Position numbers and translations under genes: made by a program | In this document: positions 42,958 to 52,843 of the stretch, one piece after another | How the letters are laid out: the number at the start of each line of letters is the position of its first letter | Position numbering within the stretch: position 1 is the first letter of the stretch | Notes under the pieces: model-generated | Seen by the model: only the letters and a program-made list of their open reading frames with translations | What the model was told of the DNA's origin: nothing | Databases searched by the model: none | Source: Ardenticatenaceae bacterium | Lineage (GTDB): Bacteria > Chloroflexota > Anaerolineae > Promineifilales > Promineifilaceae | Direction: 5' to 3' | DNA: 64,000 nucleotides | NCBI GenBank assembly: GCA_020634455.1 | Contig: JACKBQ010000002.1 | Location: 1,984,001 to 2,048,000 of the forward strand

Positions 42958-45453
42958 CTATTTGTTTAATGCTTTCAAAAAGGCCTCTGCCAGATGCTGC
43001 ACAAACGGCTCATCCACAATTTGGTTGTGGTTGCCTGGCAATAAATGTACATCCACCCCGGTGGTTACCCGCTGCCAACCCATCAACGGATCTTTGGTAT
43101 CGCGATACACATCACGGTACCCATCGGTAGATTTGAAGAGGGTCACCTGGCCAGGGTAGCGTGAGGGCACGTAGCAAAAGTAAGCCCGGTTGTTAATGAG
43201 GGTAATTTTCTGTACGCGTGCGTCCTCTTGCTCTTGGGCTGCTGGCATGGCCTTTGCTGTCTTCCGGCCTACTTTAGGCAAATACCGATTTTTTTGATTG
43301 GCCAACATCTGGCGCAAACCAACCCAATAACGATGCCGATTTTTAATAAACAGCAATTGCTCTTTTTCTGGGGGCAAGCTCAACAAGCGTGCGGTCAATT
43401 TGGTCATCAGGCGCACCCATTTCAGATTGGGATGCTGTGCTGGCGTATCAATAATGCCCACGAAGCTAACCTGGTGACCACGGTCGGTAAGCTGTTGGGC
43501 CATTTCAAAGGCCACTGCGCCGCCCATCGAATAACCGGCAAGCTGGTAAGGGCCATTGGGCTGATGCTCTAAAAGGGCTTCTACGTAGTGGGCTGCCATT
43601 TCTTCAACGGTGGCAAGTGGCCGGATTTTGCCATCCAGCCCTTTGGCCTGGAAAGCAAACACGGGTTGGGTGTCGGGTAAGCGGCGCGCCAACTTGGTAA
43701 AGACAAGAACGTGCCCACCACCGCCATGTACCAGGTAAAGTGGCGGCTGGTCGGCAGCGCCTTTTTGTATGTTAACCAGGGTAGGCCAGACATCGGCACC
43801 TGACTGCTGGCGGAGTTTATCGGCGAGGGCGGCAATGGTGCCTGCCTCTACCAATGTGGCCAGGGGCAAGTAATGGCCTGTCAGCTTTTCAATCTCGGCG
43901 AAGAGGTTCATGGCTTGCCAGGAGGTGCCACCTAAATCGAAGTAGTTGTCGTGGATGCCAACGCGGGGAACGCCGAGAATCTCCTGCCACATGTTTTTTA
44001 AATCTAGCTCCAGGTGATCACGGGGCGGGATGTAAGTGGCGGTTGGGGTTGACTGGAGGGGCGAGTCTGTGGGGGAAACGGCCGTTTGCACCGCTGAAAA
44101 TGGTAAGACCACCTCAGCCAATGGTTGATCTCGATTGGTGAGAAACTGGTCGAGCAGCGCGTGGAACATTGCTACGGTCGTGGCCTGCTGCTCTTCAGTA
44201 AAAATATCTTGATGAAAATCAAACTTGAGTTTGAACAGGCCGCTATCTTCAAATTCGTGAATGTGCAGGGCAAAGCTGTCGCTGCTGTGGCCAGTGTGCA
44301 AATGTTGGTGCGCCATTGGTTGGCCGTTAAAAGTGAGAGACGGCCGTCTGTGATAGTTGAACATGATGTCATGGGCTTTGCTGTTTAGCGAAATGCTGGA
44401 GCCATATTGGGCAAACCGCATCACCCCGCGTGACTGTTGCTTGAGCTTTTGAATGAGGGAAGCGGCCGTTTCATTCGGCTCAATATCCACCACAAACGGG
44501 CAAAGCTCCATGAGCAACCCAATGGTTTGCCGAAAAGCTTGTGTTGGCCGGTTGTGCATGGGTGTTAGAAAGGTGAGATAGGTGTTACCCGTAAGGTGAT
44601 GCACAAGGCCAAAGAAGAGCGCTGCCAACACGTTAAACATGCTCAGCTCTTCAGTTAGATCGCGTAGGTCCGGGTCTTGAACAAGGGCTTTCAACTTGTC
44701 TGCCAGCGCTTGTTCAAGATCAACATCCAGGCGCGTGGTTTGCGTGTTTTTTTTGCGTGAAGGTTGGCCAAAAAATTGGAGCGGCGCGACATCTTTTTGC
44801 AGTTGCTGCTGCCAGTAGCGCCCGGCCCGCTGAAATTGCGCGGAGGTTCGATATTCTCGCTCAAATTCCCGGTAAACGTGGTAGGGAGTCACGGCCGGAG
44901 GAGAGGCGCTGGTTTGCGGATTGGCCAGTTTTTCGTAGGTGCGGGCAATGACATTGTAGATAAAAAATGAGGACGCAGCGTCAGCGATGATGTGATGCTG
45001 ATTCATCAACCACAAATGCTGATCGGGGCCTGTGTGTGCCAGGGCAAACAGTACCAAACTTTTTTGCAGGTCGAACGGGGTGGAGATAATTTGCTGAAAC
45101 CAATGGTTCGCAGCTGCCTCTGGATCAATTTGCTCGCTGAAATCTTTAATTTGTAAGGGTGCAGCAACCGTTGGCTTAACGATTTGTTGGGGCACACCGT
45201 CTTCAAGCTCGATGACGGTACGGAGCGCGTCGCTTTGATCCATGACGGTTTGCAACGCTGCGTAAAACTTGTCTTGATCCAGGCAACCTTGAATAGAAAA
45301 GACGAGTGGCGCAGCATACAGTGGCGCTTCTGGTCTTAGCTGCCGCCCTGTCCAGTACAGCATTTGCATACGCGTGAGGTTAGAGCGTGTGTACAGGTCA
45401 CCTGTCGATCTTGTTTGTGAATCGGCCGTTTCTAAAGCTAAATTCGGTTGCAT
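42958..45453 (-). CDS. C-PCP-TE protein without A domain (downstream copy)
   Basis: An 831-residue protein with a condensation domain (TRMQMLYWTGRQL near residue 30; NQHHIIADAAS near 155, so the His pair and Asp are kept but Gly is Ala), a PCP with DLGGTSWQA near 505, and a thioesterase with HGGGGHV and AGYSMGG near 640 (Ser nucleophile). No A domain is present, so its carrier must be loaded by a separate ligase or by acyl transfer. It is a clear paralogue of the gene just upstream (21-base gap). The nearest free-standing loading set is the prolyl/pyrrole system of the same unit, suggesting that this protein condenses or releases a pyrrole-carboxyl chain; that is inference. Confidence 0.9.
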   Translation of the reverse strand: MQPNLALETADSQTRSTGDLYTRSNLTRMQMLYWTGRQLRPEAPLYAAPLVFSIQGCLDQDKFYAALQTVMDQSDALRTVIELEDGVPQQIVKPTVAAPLQIKDFSEQIDPEAAANHWFQQIISTPFDLQKSLVLFALAHTGPDQHLWLMNQHHIIADAASSFFIYNVIARTYEKLANPQTSASPPAVTPYHVYREFEREYRTSAQFQRAGRYWQQQLQKDVAPLQFFGQPSRKKNTQTTRLDVDLEQALADKLKALVQDPDLRDLTEELSMFNVLAALFFGLVHHLTGNTYLTFLTPMHNRPTQAFRQTIGLLMELCPFVVDIEPNETAASLIQKLKQQSRGVMRFAQYGSSISLNSKAHDIMFNYHRRPSLTFNGQPMAHQHLHTGHSSDSFALHIHEFEDSGLFKLKFDFHQDIFTEEQQATTVAMFHALLDQFLTNRDQPLAEVVLPFSAVQTAVSPTDSPLQSTPTATYIPPRDHLELDLKNMWQEILGVPRVGIHDNYFDLGGTSWQAMNLFAEIEKLTGHYLPLATLVEAGTIAALADKLRQQSGADVWPTLVNIQKGAADQPPLYLVHGGGGHVLVFTKLARRLPDTQPVFAFQAKGLDGKIRPLATVEEMAAHYVEALLEHQPNGPYQLAGYSMGGAVAFEMAQQLTDRGHQVSFVGIIDTPAQHPNLKWVRLMTKLTARLLSLPPEKEQLLFIKNRHRYWVGLRQMLANQKNRYLPKVGRKTAKAMPAAQEQEDARVQKITLINNRAYFCYVPSRYPGQVTLFKSTDGYRDVYRDTKDPLMGWQRVTTGVDVHLLPGNHNQIVDEPFVQHLAEAFLKALNK

Positions 45454-45474
45454 GATTTCAGTTGTTTGATTCCC

Positions 45475-47991
45475 TTACTGATTCTGACGCGCCTGATCCA
45501 GACTGTTTTGCACATCCCGTGCCAGTTGAACAACATGGGGTTTGTGCAATACGCTGCTATGCGACCCGGAAACAGTGCGAATTGTGATTGGTCGGCTGAC
45601 ATAATCAACCCACTCAAGGGCATGATGCCCTGGATTAAGCAGCGGTCTGCTTTTTGCCTCGTAGACAATGACCTCGCCATCATATCCAGCGTGGGTGTAA
45701 TGCATGAGTGCCTGCAAATGGGCCTCAATGAGCTGCTGGCGGTACTCTGGCAAATCATCAGCCTGATCAATAACATCGGTGGCAGTAATGCCAGCGGCCT
45801 CGCCATCGCCGCGTACTTTTTGCCATAAAGTTCGCATCACCACGCGGCTTTTACGGCGCACACGGGCGACAATTTCGCCACCACCTAATCTTGAAAATTC
45901 TCGAAGCCAAAATGGTGTGTTGCGCAGAAAGTTGATGATGAAACGGCCGTTCAATGGCGCGCGTTCACTCAAATCAGCAGGTGGCGGATCAATGATGGTG
46001 AGAATCGGCACCTCGCCACCAGAGGCTTGGATTTGGCGGGCGACTTCATAAGCAATATCCCCGCCCATGCAGTACCCGCCCAGATAGTACGGCCCTTCTG
46101 GCTGCACCTGGCGAATTTGTTGCAAATAGTACGCTGCCATCGCTTCAAGATCATCGAATGGCTCTGCTTGGCCGTCCAAACCACGTGCTTGAATGCCATA
46201 AAATGGCTGGTCGGCGTCCATCATCTCGGCCAAATCTTTGAGCCAGAGAATATCGCCGGTAACGCCGTGAATGCAGAAAAAGGGTGGCTTGCTGCCCTGA
46301 GTGCGCACGGGGACCAGCGATGTCCAGGCTTCTGCGGTGTCTACCTGACGAAGCCGCGCAGCCAGCGTATCAATGGTGGGCGCTTGGAACAGGGTAGCCA
46401 GGGGCAGGTTGTGCCCCGTCACTGCTTGCAGCTCGGTAAAGAGCCGCACGGCCATCCATGAGTTACCGCCCAGGTCAAAAAAGTCGTCGTGAATGCTAAT
46501 GGACTCAATGCCTAGCACGGCTTGCCAGACGGCAGCCAATTGCTGTTCCAGTTCGTCACGAGGGGCAACGAAGTCGGCCGTTTTGCTCTGGCTGGTTTCA
46601 GTGGAGGCTGGTATCTCAATGTTGCTCTTTGGGGGAACGGCCGTTGGCAATTCCAGTTCTGCCAACGGGGTATCTGAATCGGCCAGAAAAGCAGTGATCA
46701 GCTTTTCAAAAATGATTAATGTGTGCTCACGCTCGGCTGGGGTAAACACATCTTCATGAAAATCGAAGAAAAAGGTTAAAGAGCCATCTACTTCAAATTC
46801 GTGAATGTGCAGGGCAAAGCTGTCGCTGCCAGCATGGGGATGAACCAGCTCTTGCTGAACAACCGACTCGCCAAAGCGCAAATCGGGCCGATGATGAAAA
46901 TTAAACATCAAATCCAGCAAATTGTTTTGCATGGCAACGGCCGTTCCGTACTGGTAATGCACCAATGTCCGTTGCAAAGATTTGCTCACTTTTTTGATGA
47001 GCGTGGCAAAGGTTTCACCCTCGTCCAGCGTCACCAACAGCGGACAAACTTCCATCAAAAGACCAATCGTTCGCTTCATCGCATCCGTAGGCCGATTATG
47101 AAAAGGCATCATTGTGCCCAGACGCTGGTTGCCCGTCATAATGTGCAATTGGGCAAAGTAAAGGGTCAACAGTACGTTCAACATGCCCAAATCATGCGTC
47201 ATTCTTATAACGCCGGGCCGGTTCATTGCATCTTTAATCTGCTGCGACCGCTCAACATCTAGCGGAAAAGCAATGCGCTGCATGTTGTGGCTTTGCTTTT
47301 TGGCAATACGGCCGTAAAACCGGAGCGGCTCCAACCCCTCAGCCAGCTGATTTTGCCAAAAAACGGCCGATTTTCCATACCGGGCAGATTCACGATACGC
47401 TTTTTCAAACTCTACGTAGGATTCAAACGTTGGCAATTCTGGCAAAGCAGCAAACTCACCTGTAGCTTGCGCCTTGCCGTACAAATCTGCCACAAGATCG
47501 TAAAGCAAAAAAACAGAGGCAGCATCGGTCACCAAATGATGCTGATTGACAAACCAAAAGTACGACTCAGCTGCCAATTTAATGAGGACAATATCGTAGG
47601 CACACTGGCTCAGATCCATCGCTTGCCGACTGCGCGCCGCCACCCATTGCTGTAAAAACGCTTCCGGATCATCTTCACTAGAAAAGTCCAAAAGTTCCAG
47701 CGATTTCGGTGGTGCAGCCAAAACGATTCGCTGCGGGATACCTTGCTGTTCCTGAATGACCGTCCGCAAAGCATCGCTTTGCTGAACCACTGCGGCAAAC
47801 GCTTCAGAAAACAAACGTTCATCTACCGCCGCCGCCCAACGAAACGTGACAAGTACGTTAAACAATGGGGAATTCGGCCGTAAACTTTGCCCAACCCAAT
47901 AGATCATTTGCAGCTTGGTCAGGTTAGATTTTGTATAGATGTCCCCTGAAAGTTGTTCGGGCATTTTGTCTAAGATTGTCATTGCATCCAT
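45475..47991 (-). CDS. C-PCP-TE protein without A domain (upstream copy)
   Basis: An 838-residue paralogue of the next gene. Condensation domain: TKLQMIYWVGQSL near residue 30 and NQHHLVTDAAS near 153. PCP: DLGGNSWMAV near 508. Thioesterase: FCIHGVTGDI near 600 and GGYCMGGDIAY near 640, with Cys instead of Ser at the nucleophile, unlike its sister. There is no A domain and no sign of a deleted one: the C domain runs into a short Ser/Thr-rich linker and then the carrier. It begins 12 bases after the acyltransferase gene with AGGGG upstream. Confidence 0.9.
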   Translation of the reverse strand: MDAMTILDKMPEQLSGDIYTKSNLTKLQMIYWVGQSLRPNSPLFNVLVTFRWAAAVDERLFSEAFAAVVQQSDALRTVIQEQQGIPQRIVLAAPPKSLELLDFSSEDDPEAFLQQWVAARSRQAMDLSQCAYDIVLIKLAAESYFWFVNQHHLVTDAASVFLLYDLVADLYGKAQATGEFAALPELPTFESYVEFEKAYRESARYGKSAVFWQNQLAEGLEPLRFYGRIAKKQSHNMQRIAFPLDVERSQQIKDAMNRPGVIRMTHDLGMLNVLLTLYFAQLHIMTGNQRLGTMMPFHNRPTDAMKRTIGLLMEVCPLLVTLDEGETFATLIKKVSKSLQRTLVHYQYGTAVAMQNNLLDLMFNFHHRPDLRFGESVVQQELVHPHAGSDSFALHIHEFEVDGSLTFFFDFHEDVFTPAEREHTLIIFEKLITAFLADSDTPLAELELPTAVPPKSNIEIPASTETSQSKTADFVAPRDELEQQLAAVWQAVLGIESISIHDDFFDLGGNSWMAVRLFTELQAVTGHNLPLATLFQAPTIDTLAARLRQVDTAEAWTSLVPVRTQGSKPPFFCIHGVTGDILWLKDLAEMMDADQPFYGIQARGLDGQAEPFDDLEAMAAYYLQQIRQVQPEGPYYLGGYCMGGDIAYEVARQIQASGGEVPILTIIDPPPADLSERAPLNGRFIINFLRNTPFWLREFSRLGGGEIVARVRRKSRVVMRTLWQKVRGDGEAAGITATDVIDQADDLPEYRQQLIEAHLQALMHYTHAGYDGEVIVYEAKSRPLLNPGHHALEWVDYVSRPITIRTVSGSHSSVLHKPHVVQLARDVQNSLDQARQNQ

Positions 47992-48003
47992 TCAGCCAAA
48001 CCC

Positions 48004-49155
48004 CTACCCAAATGCATATTTATATATCTTTTTAGCTGGCGAGTGACTCACAATGTACATCAACAGCAGAGGCACACCCAAGGAAAAGGCCATCATAATC
48101 GGCTGGTACAAAATTTGATACTTAAGCATCCAGGGGGTGAACCGGAACATCAATGTACCAACCAACTCTAGCACCTGCTCATGCACTAAATAAATGCCAA
48201 ACGCTTTGGCACCAATATCCATAATTTGCGGCGTAAAAGGTATTTTGAGCTTGTCCACAGATAGCAAGGCAAGCATAAACAAACCAGCATAGATATTGGT
48301 GGTATAAGTCGAGTAAAAGTCAATCCACGGCCGACCAGAGAGAGACAGAAGCACCTCGAATTCCACCAACGAAAGCAGGTAAAACACAACAGTTGCCACA
48401 ACCAGCTTGTTTTTATGCCGCTGGAAGAATGGCTTAAAATCGCCAATGTGAAAACCAAAAACAATCCCCAAGGCAAACCAGAACAGGCGACGTGGAAAGA
48501 ACCACAAAGGCGTTAGCGTAATCAGGCTTGAGACTACGGACCCACCCGCACCAAAGAGCTGGAAATACCGCAACGTTTCTACAAACAGCAGCAGGATGGC
48601 AGACCCAATGAGCAACGCCTTCCACCGATTTTTGGCTAACGGCACCAGAATAGGCGACAACAAGTAAAGTTGGATTAGCAAGGGAATGTAATAATATGAG
48701 CCGGTTGCCCCACCCACAAGCAAACGTTCGATATAGTCCCACGCGGTGGGATAAGCGCGGTTATAAAACAGCGCCTGCCCCGCAAAAATAATGATTGACC
48801 AAACCAGGTACGGGATGATTAACCCCACGACTCTTGCCCTGAGGATGGGTAGTTTTATTTTGGCATCCTTGCGGCCGGCAGCAAAGGCAATGAAATAGCC
48901 AGAAACCATTAAAAAGACTGGTACACCAAAGGCAATAAACCGACGAACCACGGTTAGACCCCAGTAGGTCGCGGAATGAACCTGGTCGTAATTGGGACAG
49001 TTTACAGGAGGGGTCAGGTTGCCACAGGCAGCGGCAACTTCGGGACGATACCGCCAGGCTAAATCGAACGTTGCCTGATAACCAAAGGTGGCTGAATGAT
49101 TCAGGATTAAACCCAAAATACCCAGTCCCATGAGCAGTAAAAATCTTCTGGTCAT
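48004..49155 (-). CDS. Acyltransferase-3 family membrane O-acyltransferase
   Basis: A 383-residue membrane protein with about ten hydrophobic helices. The first helix contains LNHSATFGY, fitting the conserved His-containing helix of acyltransferase 3 proteins, and FGVPVFLMVSGYFIAF is the classical second-helix signature. Family members move acyl groups onto sugars, lipids or natural products. AAGGATG lies upstream of the start. It sits between the free carrier protein and the two C-T-TE genes, so it may acylate the product of this unit. The acyl donor and acceptor cannot be told. Confidence 0.88.
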   Translation of the reverse strand: MTRRFLLLMGLGILGLILNHSATFGYQATFDLAWRYRPEVAAACGNLTPPVNCPNYDQVHSATYWGLTVVRRFIAFGVPVFLMVSGYFIAFAAGRKDAKIKLPILRARVVGLIIPYLVWSIIIFAGQALFYNRAYPTAWDYIERLLVGGATGSYYYIPLLIQLYLLSPILVPLAKNRWKALLIGSAILLLFVETLRYFQLFGAGGSVVSSLITLTPLWFFPRRLFWFALGIVFGFHIGDFKPFFQRHKNKLVVATVVFYLLSLVEFEVLLSLSGRPWIDFYSTYTTNIYAGLFMLALLSVDKLKIPFTPQIMDIGAKAFGIYLVHEQVLELVGTLMFRFTPWMLKYQILYQPIMMAFSLGVPLLLMYIVSHSPAKKIYKYAFG

Positions 49156-49182
49156 TTAGGGATACATCCTTCTGGAATTAAG

Positions 49183-49228
49183 AACCTGAGGCAATAGATA
49201 GGGTGTCATCTAAAATACCTCAGGTTCC
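49183..49228. repeat. Inverted repeat GAACCTGAGG after the carrier protein gene
   Basis: Arms GAACCTGAGG (49183-49192) and CCTCAGGTTC (49219-49228), perfect, in the gap between the acyl carrier and acyltransferase genes. On the minus strand it is followed by TTAATT rather than a strong T run; a weak or attenuating terminator is possible. The remainder of the 49,156-49,375 gap shows no gene. Confidence 0.6.
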
Positions 49229-49375
49229 TTGGTTGCGATTCGTTTCCAGTGGGTCGTTTGCGGGGAAGATCGTTGAATCGCGTTTTTTGATGTTTGAAAA
49301 GTTACAAGAATTGGGGCAGTGCCTGTTGGGCGCAACGGCCGTTTCTTTGCACCGTTTTTCAGGCCATCAACTCTA

Positions 49376-49615
49376 TTAGCTTTGCGAAGCCACGTAATCT
49401 GACATGGATTTCACACTTTGGAAGTTGTCAATAGTAACATCTTCATCTGGCACCTCAATGCCAAATCTTTCTTCTACAAAAGAAACCAGGCGCAAAATGC
49501 CAAGTGAATCAATGATGCCAGCGGCCAGCAAGTTTTCGCTCTCGTCCAGTTCGCTGTTTGAACCATTCATTAATTCTTCGCGGATGTACTCTTTCAAAAC
49601 TACAGATGCGTTCAT
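49376..49615 (-). CDS. Free-standing acyl/peptidyl carrier protein (pyrrole pathway PCP)
   Basis: A 79-residue carrier protein with the phosphopantetheine Ser in IIDSLGILRLV. I start at MNASVVL, which has GGGAG eight bases upstream; the earlier in-frame ATG has none. Length and context match the discrete PCPs that carry L-proline and then pyrrole-2-carboxylate in pyoluteorin, clorobiocin and prodigiosin pathways (PltL-like). The prolyl-AMP ligase, dehydrogenase and halogenase that would act on it lie directly upstream in the same direction. Confidence 0.93.
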   Translation of the reverse strand: MNASVVLKEYIREELMNGSNSELDESENLLAAGIIDSLGILRLVSFVEERFGIEVPDEDVTIDNFQSVKSMSDYVASQS

Positions 49616-49643
49616 GTTTAAATCTCCCATTTAATATTTTTAA

Positions 49644-49675
49644 TACCAGAGAATTTGGTGCTACCTACTCTGGTA
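49644..49675. repeat. TACCAGAG hairpin between halogenase and carrier genes
   Basis: Arms TACCAGAG (49644-49651) and CTCTGGTA (49668-49675) with a 16-base loop, followed on the minus strand by an A/T-rich stretch leading into the carrier gene leader. It may lower read-through from the halogenase to the carrier or mark mRNA processing. Confidence 0.5.
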
Positions 49676-49820
49676 ACACTTTTTTAATTTAACAATTAAT
49701 TCTTTAGAATAGCCTTACAAAATTTGCCCATTGCCATTTTTTACACGGCAGATTTGCTGGATTTCAGTGGCCGAATCGTACCAACGGCCGACCACTGAAT
49801 GATTCCAACACGACGTATTT

Positions 49821-51149
49821 TTAGACGTTCAATGTGTCTAGCACACGTGCCTTACCAGACATGATGCCGTCAGCGAAATCTTCTTCCAAAATGCCAGCTT
49901 GCTGAGCCATTTTGTGGAAGTTCGTTGAGCGGTTGGAAATATCCGAAGCGACTAGCATCATTTCCAGTTCAACCAGGGGCATGGATTTCATCAGGTCAAT
50001 TACCAGGTCCGGGTCTACACCGTCGCCACCATAATCACCCAGAGCGAGGGAGCGTGAGAATCCGTAATGTTGCTGTAGGCGCTTTTTCAGCAAACGGCCG
50101 TAATTCTCAGCACGGTCTGGGCGTCTAAAGGAGGAGTCAACCGCCCAGGCACACACAGACGCCGAGTAAAATGCAGCCTGGCAGCCATGCGAGAAGATCG
50201 GGTCAACAAAAGCACCAGCATCGCCAATGCAGCCAAAGTTTGGACCTGCAGGCTTTTTGGAATAGAAAGAATAGTCAGGCCGGAACGCCATTGAATCTTC
50301 GATATAGGTTGCCGGCTCCAGCAATTCTTTAAAGTACGGAATATTCCCAACGGTGTTTAAGAAATAATCTTCCATATCTTTCTTGCCCATCCGCTTCACG
50401 TTATTCGTATTGATAATTAGACCAATACTAACCTTGTCGCGAAGCTGAATGTGCCAGGCCCAGCCATCTTTATGGGAAGAGATAAATGTAACCGGAGCCA
50501 CTTTCCCAATGCTCTCTGGGCCATAGCTGCTGCCATCTACACCAATATAGTTACCGCCTGTGAAGTACCCCCACATACCCAAAAAGGTACGTTTGCCCGC
50601 AACCAGCTTGCGAGATTTAAACTGCTTGGCCAAAACGGTACTGTTACCACTGGCGTCAATAACATAGCGACATTGAATTTGCCCAGCGCCACGGAAATCG
50701 TCACGCATACTATGGTAGCTAACAATCGGTTTATCATCCGAAAAGTCAACGCCCATCACACTCACTTCTTCAAACACCACTGCACCTTGTTCTTCAGCGT
50801 GACGAAGCAGCAGATCGTCGAACTCATCCCGTTCAACATGCAAAGCTGGCCGATCGTAACCAAAAGCAGAGAAAGAGAATTGATGGATACGGCCGTTCCA
50901 CACCGTAATGCCACCGGCTTTGGACAAAAAGTTAGCAGCTTCCACCTTGGGAGTGATGCCTGTGTGGTCCATAAACTTCCAGAAATGTGGTATTAAGCTC
51001 TCCCCAACCATTGGCCGAGGAAAACGTGCTTTTTCCAGCACGACAACTTCATAACCACGTTGGGCCAACAGCGTGGCAGCATGGCTACCAGCCGGACCAC
51101 CACCAACAACAACTACATCACAACTGTTTGGAATACCTTGACTCTCCAT
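49821..51149 (-). CDS. FAD-dependent halogenase acting on carrier-bound substrate (PltA/CmlS-like)
   Basis: A 442-residue flavoprotein of the flavin-dependent halogenase family. Motifs: VVVVGGGPAGSHAA (FAD binding, residues 12-25), GESLIPHFWKFM, the central GWAWHIQL equivalent to WxWxIP (Trp pair kept, Pro replaced by Gln), and GCIGDAGAFVDPIFSHG for flavin binding. The WxW variant is the kind seen in halogenases that act on carrier-tethered substrates. Next to the prolyl ligase, dehydrogenase and carrier, the most likely task is chlorination or bromination of pyrrolyl-S-PCP. A plain flavin monooxygenase is the alternative. It needs a separate flavin reductase, not seen in the window. Confidence 0.87.
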   Translation of the reverse strand: MESQGIPNSCDVVVVGGGPAGSHAATLLAQRGYEVVVLEKARFPRPMVGESLIPHFWKFMDHTGITPKVEAANFLSKAGGITVWNGRIHQFSFSAFGYDRPALHVERDEFDDLLLRHAEEQGAVVFEEVSVMGVDFSDDKPIVSYHSMRDDFRGAGQIQCRYVIDASGNSTVLAKQFKSRKLVAGKRTFLGMWGYFTGGNYIGVDGSSYGPESIGKVAPVTFISSHKDGWAWHIQLRDKVSIGLIINTNNVKRMGKKDMEDYFLNTVGNIPYFKELLEPATYIEDSMAFRPDYSFYSKKPAGPNFGCIGDAGAFVDPIFSHGCQAAFYSASVCAWAVDSSFRRPDRAENYGRLLKKRLQQHYGFSRSLALGDYGGDGVDPDLVIDLMKSMPLVELEMMLVASDISNRSTNFHKMAQQAGILEEDFADGIMSGKARVLDTLNV

Positions 51150-51248
51150 AAGCTATATTTCCTTTTGTTCTAAAATCACAGTGATTCTAATAAAAAATTT
51201 TGCCCTCGCCCCAAATGGAGATGGACAATTTGAAAGCTACTATATTTA

Positions 51249-52841
51249 TTAACCTGGCACGGCTTCTTTTTCAGCCTGTTCAGACATTGCCTGTAGCTCA
51301 CGACGGTTAATCTTGCCGGTAGACGTACGTGGAAAATCAGGCATGACATGAATTTTGACAGGCACTGCATACGGTGGCAGTTTCTCACCAACATGTTTGG
51401 CCAAAATGGATTGGGTCAGTTCAGCGCCTTCGTTTGGAATAACGGCCGCTTCAATCAAATTGCTGCTATTGCCATCAGACACAGTGTAAACGGCCGCTTC
51501 CTTCACATCCTCATGCGAAAGCAACGCCACTTCCACCTCATCCAGCTCCACCCGGTAACCGCGCGTCTTCACCTGACGATCTTTACGACCAAAATAGAGG
51601 AAATTGCCATCCTCTCGCTGCAAAACCAGATCGCCTGTGCGGTAAAAAACATCTTCGTAATGCCCAAACACCGAGCGACGATAAAACCCTCTCTCGTTCA
51701 GATCTGGCCGCCCCCAATAACCGCGCATTACCGTACCTCCGCGCACCAGCAACTCCCCAACCTCACCCTGCGCCACCGGCTGGTTATCTGAATCCACCAC
51801 CAGCATCTCTTCATTGGCACAAGCCAGGCCAATCGGAATGGTGTCCTCAAAATCCTCAGCCAGCTCTGGCACGTGATAATACGTACAAACATTGGTTTCC
51901 GTGGGGCCATACAAATTGCTAAACTGCTTATCAGGCCATAGCTTCATTAACTCGCGCAAATGCTTGGTGGGGAACACTTCACCAGCAAATAGCACCCAAC
52001 GCAGCGCACTCAAATCACGAGACTCCAACGCCCCGCGCTCCATCAACTGAATCAGCGCAAACGGCACCGTGTAGGAAACCGTAATTTTTTCATCTTGCAG
52101 CAGTTGGGAATGACTGGCGGGAAACTTGGTAATATATTCGGGGATAATCACCACCGCCCCACCCGCCAACATGGTGGCAAACAAATCAAAGGTAGACAGG
52201 TCGAAGTGATACGGCGCGTGGTTCGTCACCCGGTCTTCATGGGTAAGCCCATATTCAGCACACGCCCACTCAGCAAAGCTCAGAGCGCTGCGGTGTGTGT
52301 GCATAATGCCCTTTGGCGTACCGGTTGAGCCAGACGTATACAAAATGTACGCTAAATCTTGCTCAATAACGTGTATGTTTGGCTTGTTGTGCAGTTCCGG
52401 GTCCGTTACTTGGCTCCAGGGAATGCAAGTTACGTCTAAATCATCCTGTGGCTCTACGCCAATCAGGCAGCTCAAATTGGTGTCGGCCACCATGCTGCGC
52501 ACTTGGCCCATCTTGTTTGGTTTGGTAATCACCACATCAATCTGGCAATCTTTAATGACGTAGCTCAACCGCTCAACAGGTGCAAATGGGTCCAGGGGAA
52601 CGTAAGCCGCGCCGGCTTTCATAATGCCGTAAATAGAAACGGCCGATTCCATATCCTTGTTAATATAAATCCCTACCCGATCGCCGCGCTTTACGCCTTG
52701 CTGCTGGAGCAAGTAAGCCAGATTGTCGGTTTGCTGCTGCAACGTTTGGTAAGAAATCCCCTTACCGTTACAGCGAATCGCTTCACGTTCTGGATATTTT
52801 ACGGCCGTTTGGTCAACTGCTTGTGACAAAGAATAGATCAT
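51249..52841 (-). CDS. Stand-alone L-prolyl-AMP ligase (PltF-like)
   Basis: A 530-residue free-standing adenylation enzyme with YTSGSTGTPKG, YGPTETN, YRTGDLV and the terminal Lys in STGKINRREL. The binding-pocket residues read DLFYLALVCK, one residue from the DLLYLALVCK code of L-proline ligases in pyrrole pathways (PltF, CloN4 type), and clearly unlike the Pro code of multimodular NRPSs. It would charge the free carrier protein with proline. Its start lies two bases after the stop of the dehydrogenase gene, so the two are coupled. No carrier or condensation domain is fused. Confidence 0.94.
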   Translation of the reverse strand: MIYSLSQAVDQTAVKYPEREAIRCNGKGISYQTLQQQTDNLAYLLQQQGVKRGDRVGIYINKDMESAVSIYGIMKAGAAYVPLDPFAPVERLSYVIKDCQIDVVITKPNKMGQVRSMVADTNLSCLIGVEPQDDLDVTCIPWSQVTDPELHNKPNIHVIEQDLAYILYTSGSTGTPKGIMHTHRSALSFAEWACAEYGLTHEDRVTNHAPYHFDLSTFDLFATMLAGGAVVIIPEYITKFPASHSQLLQDEKITVSYTVPFALIQLMERGALESRDLSALRWVLFAGEVFPTKHLRELMKLWPDKQFSNLYGPTETNVCTYYHVPELAEDFEDTIPIGLACANEEMLVVDSDNQPVAQGEVGELLVRGGTVMRGYWGRPDLNERGFYRRSVFGHYEDVFYRTGDLVLQREDGNFLYFGRKDRQVKTRGYRVELDEVEVALLSHEDVKEAAVYTVSDGNSSNLIEAAVIPNEGAELTQSILAKHVGEKLPPYAVPVKIHVMPDFPRTSTGKINRRELQAMSEQAEKEAVPG

Positions 52842-52843
52842 TT

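Noticed and set aside
42900..43159. Small plus-strand gene at the end of the C-T-TE gene
   Set aside because: It lies opposite the conserved TE C-terminus and has no recognisable product.
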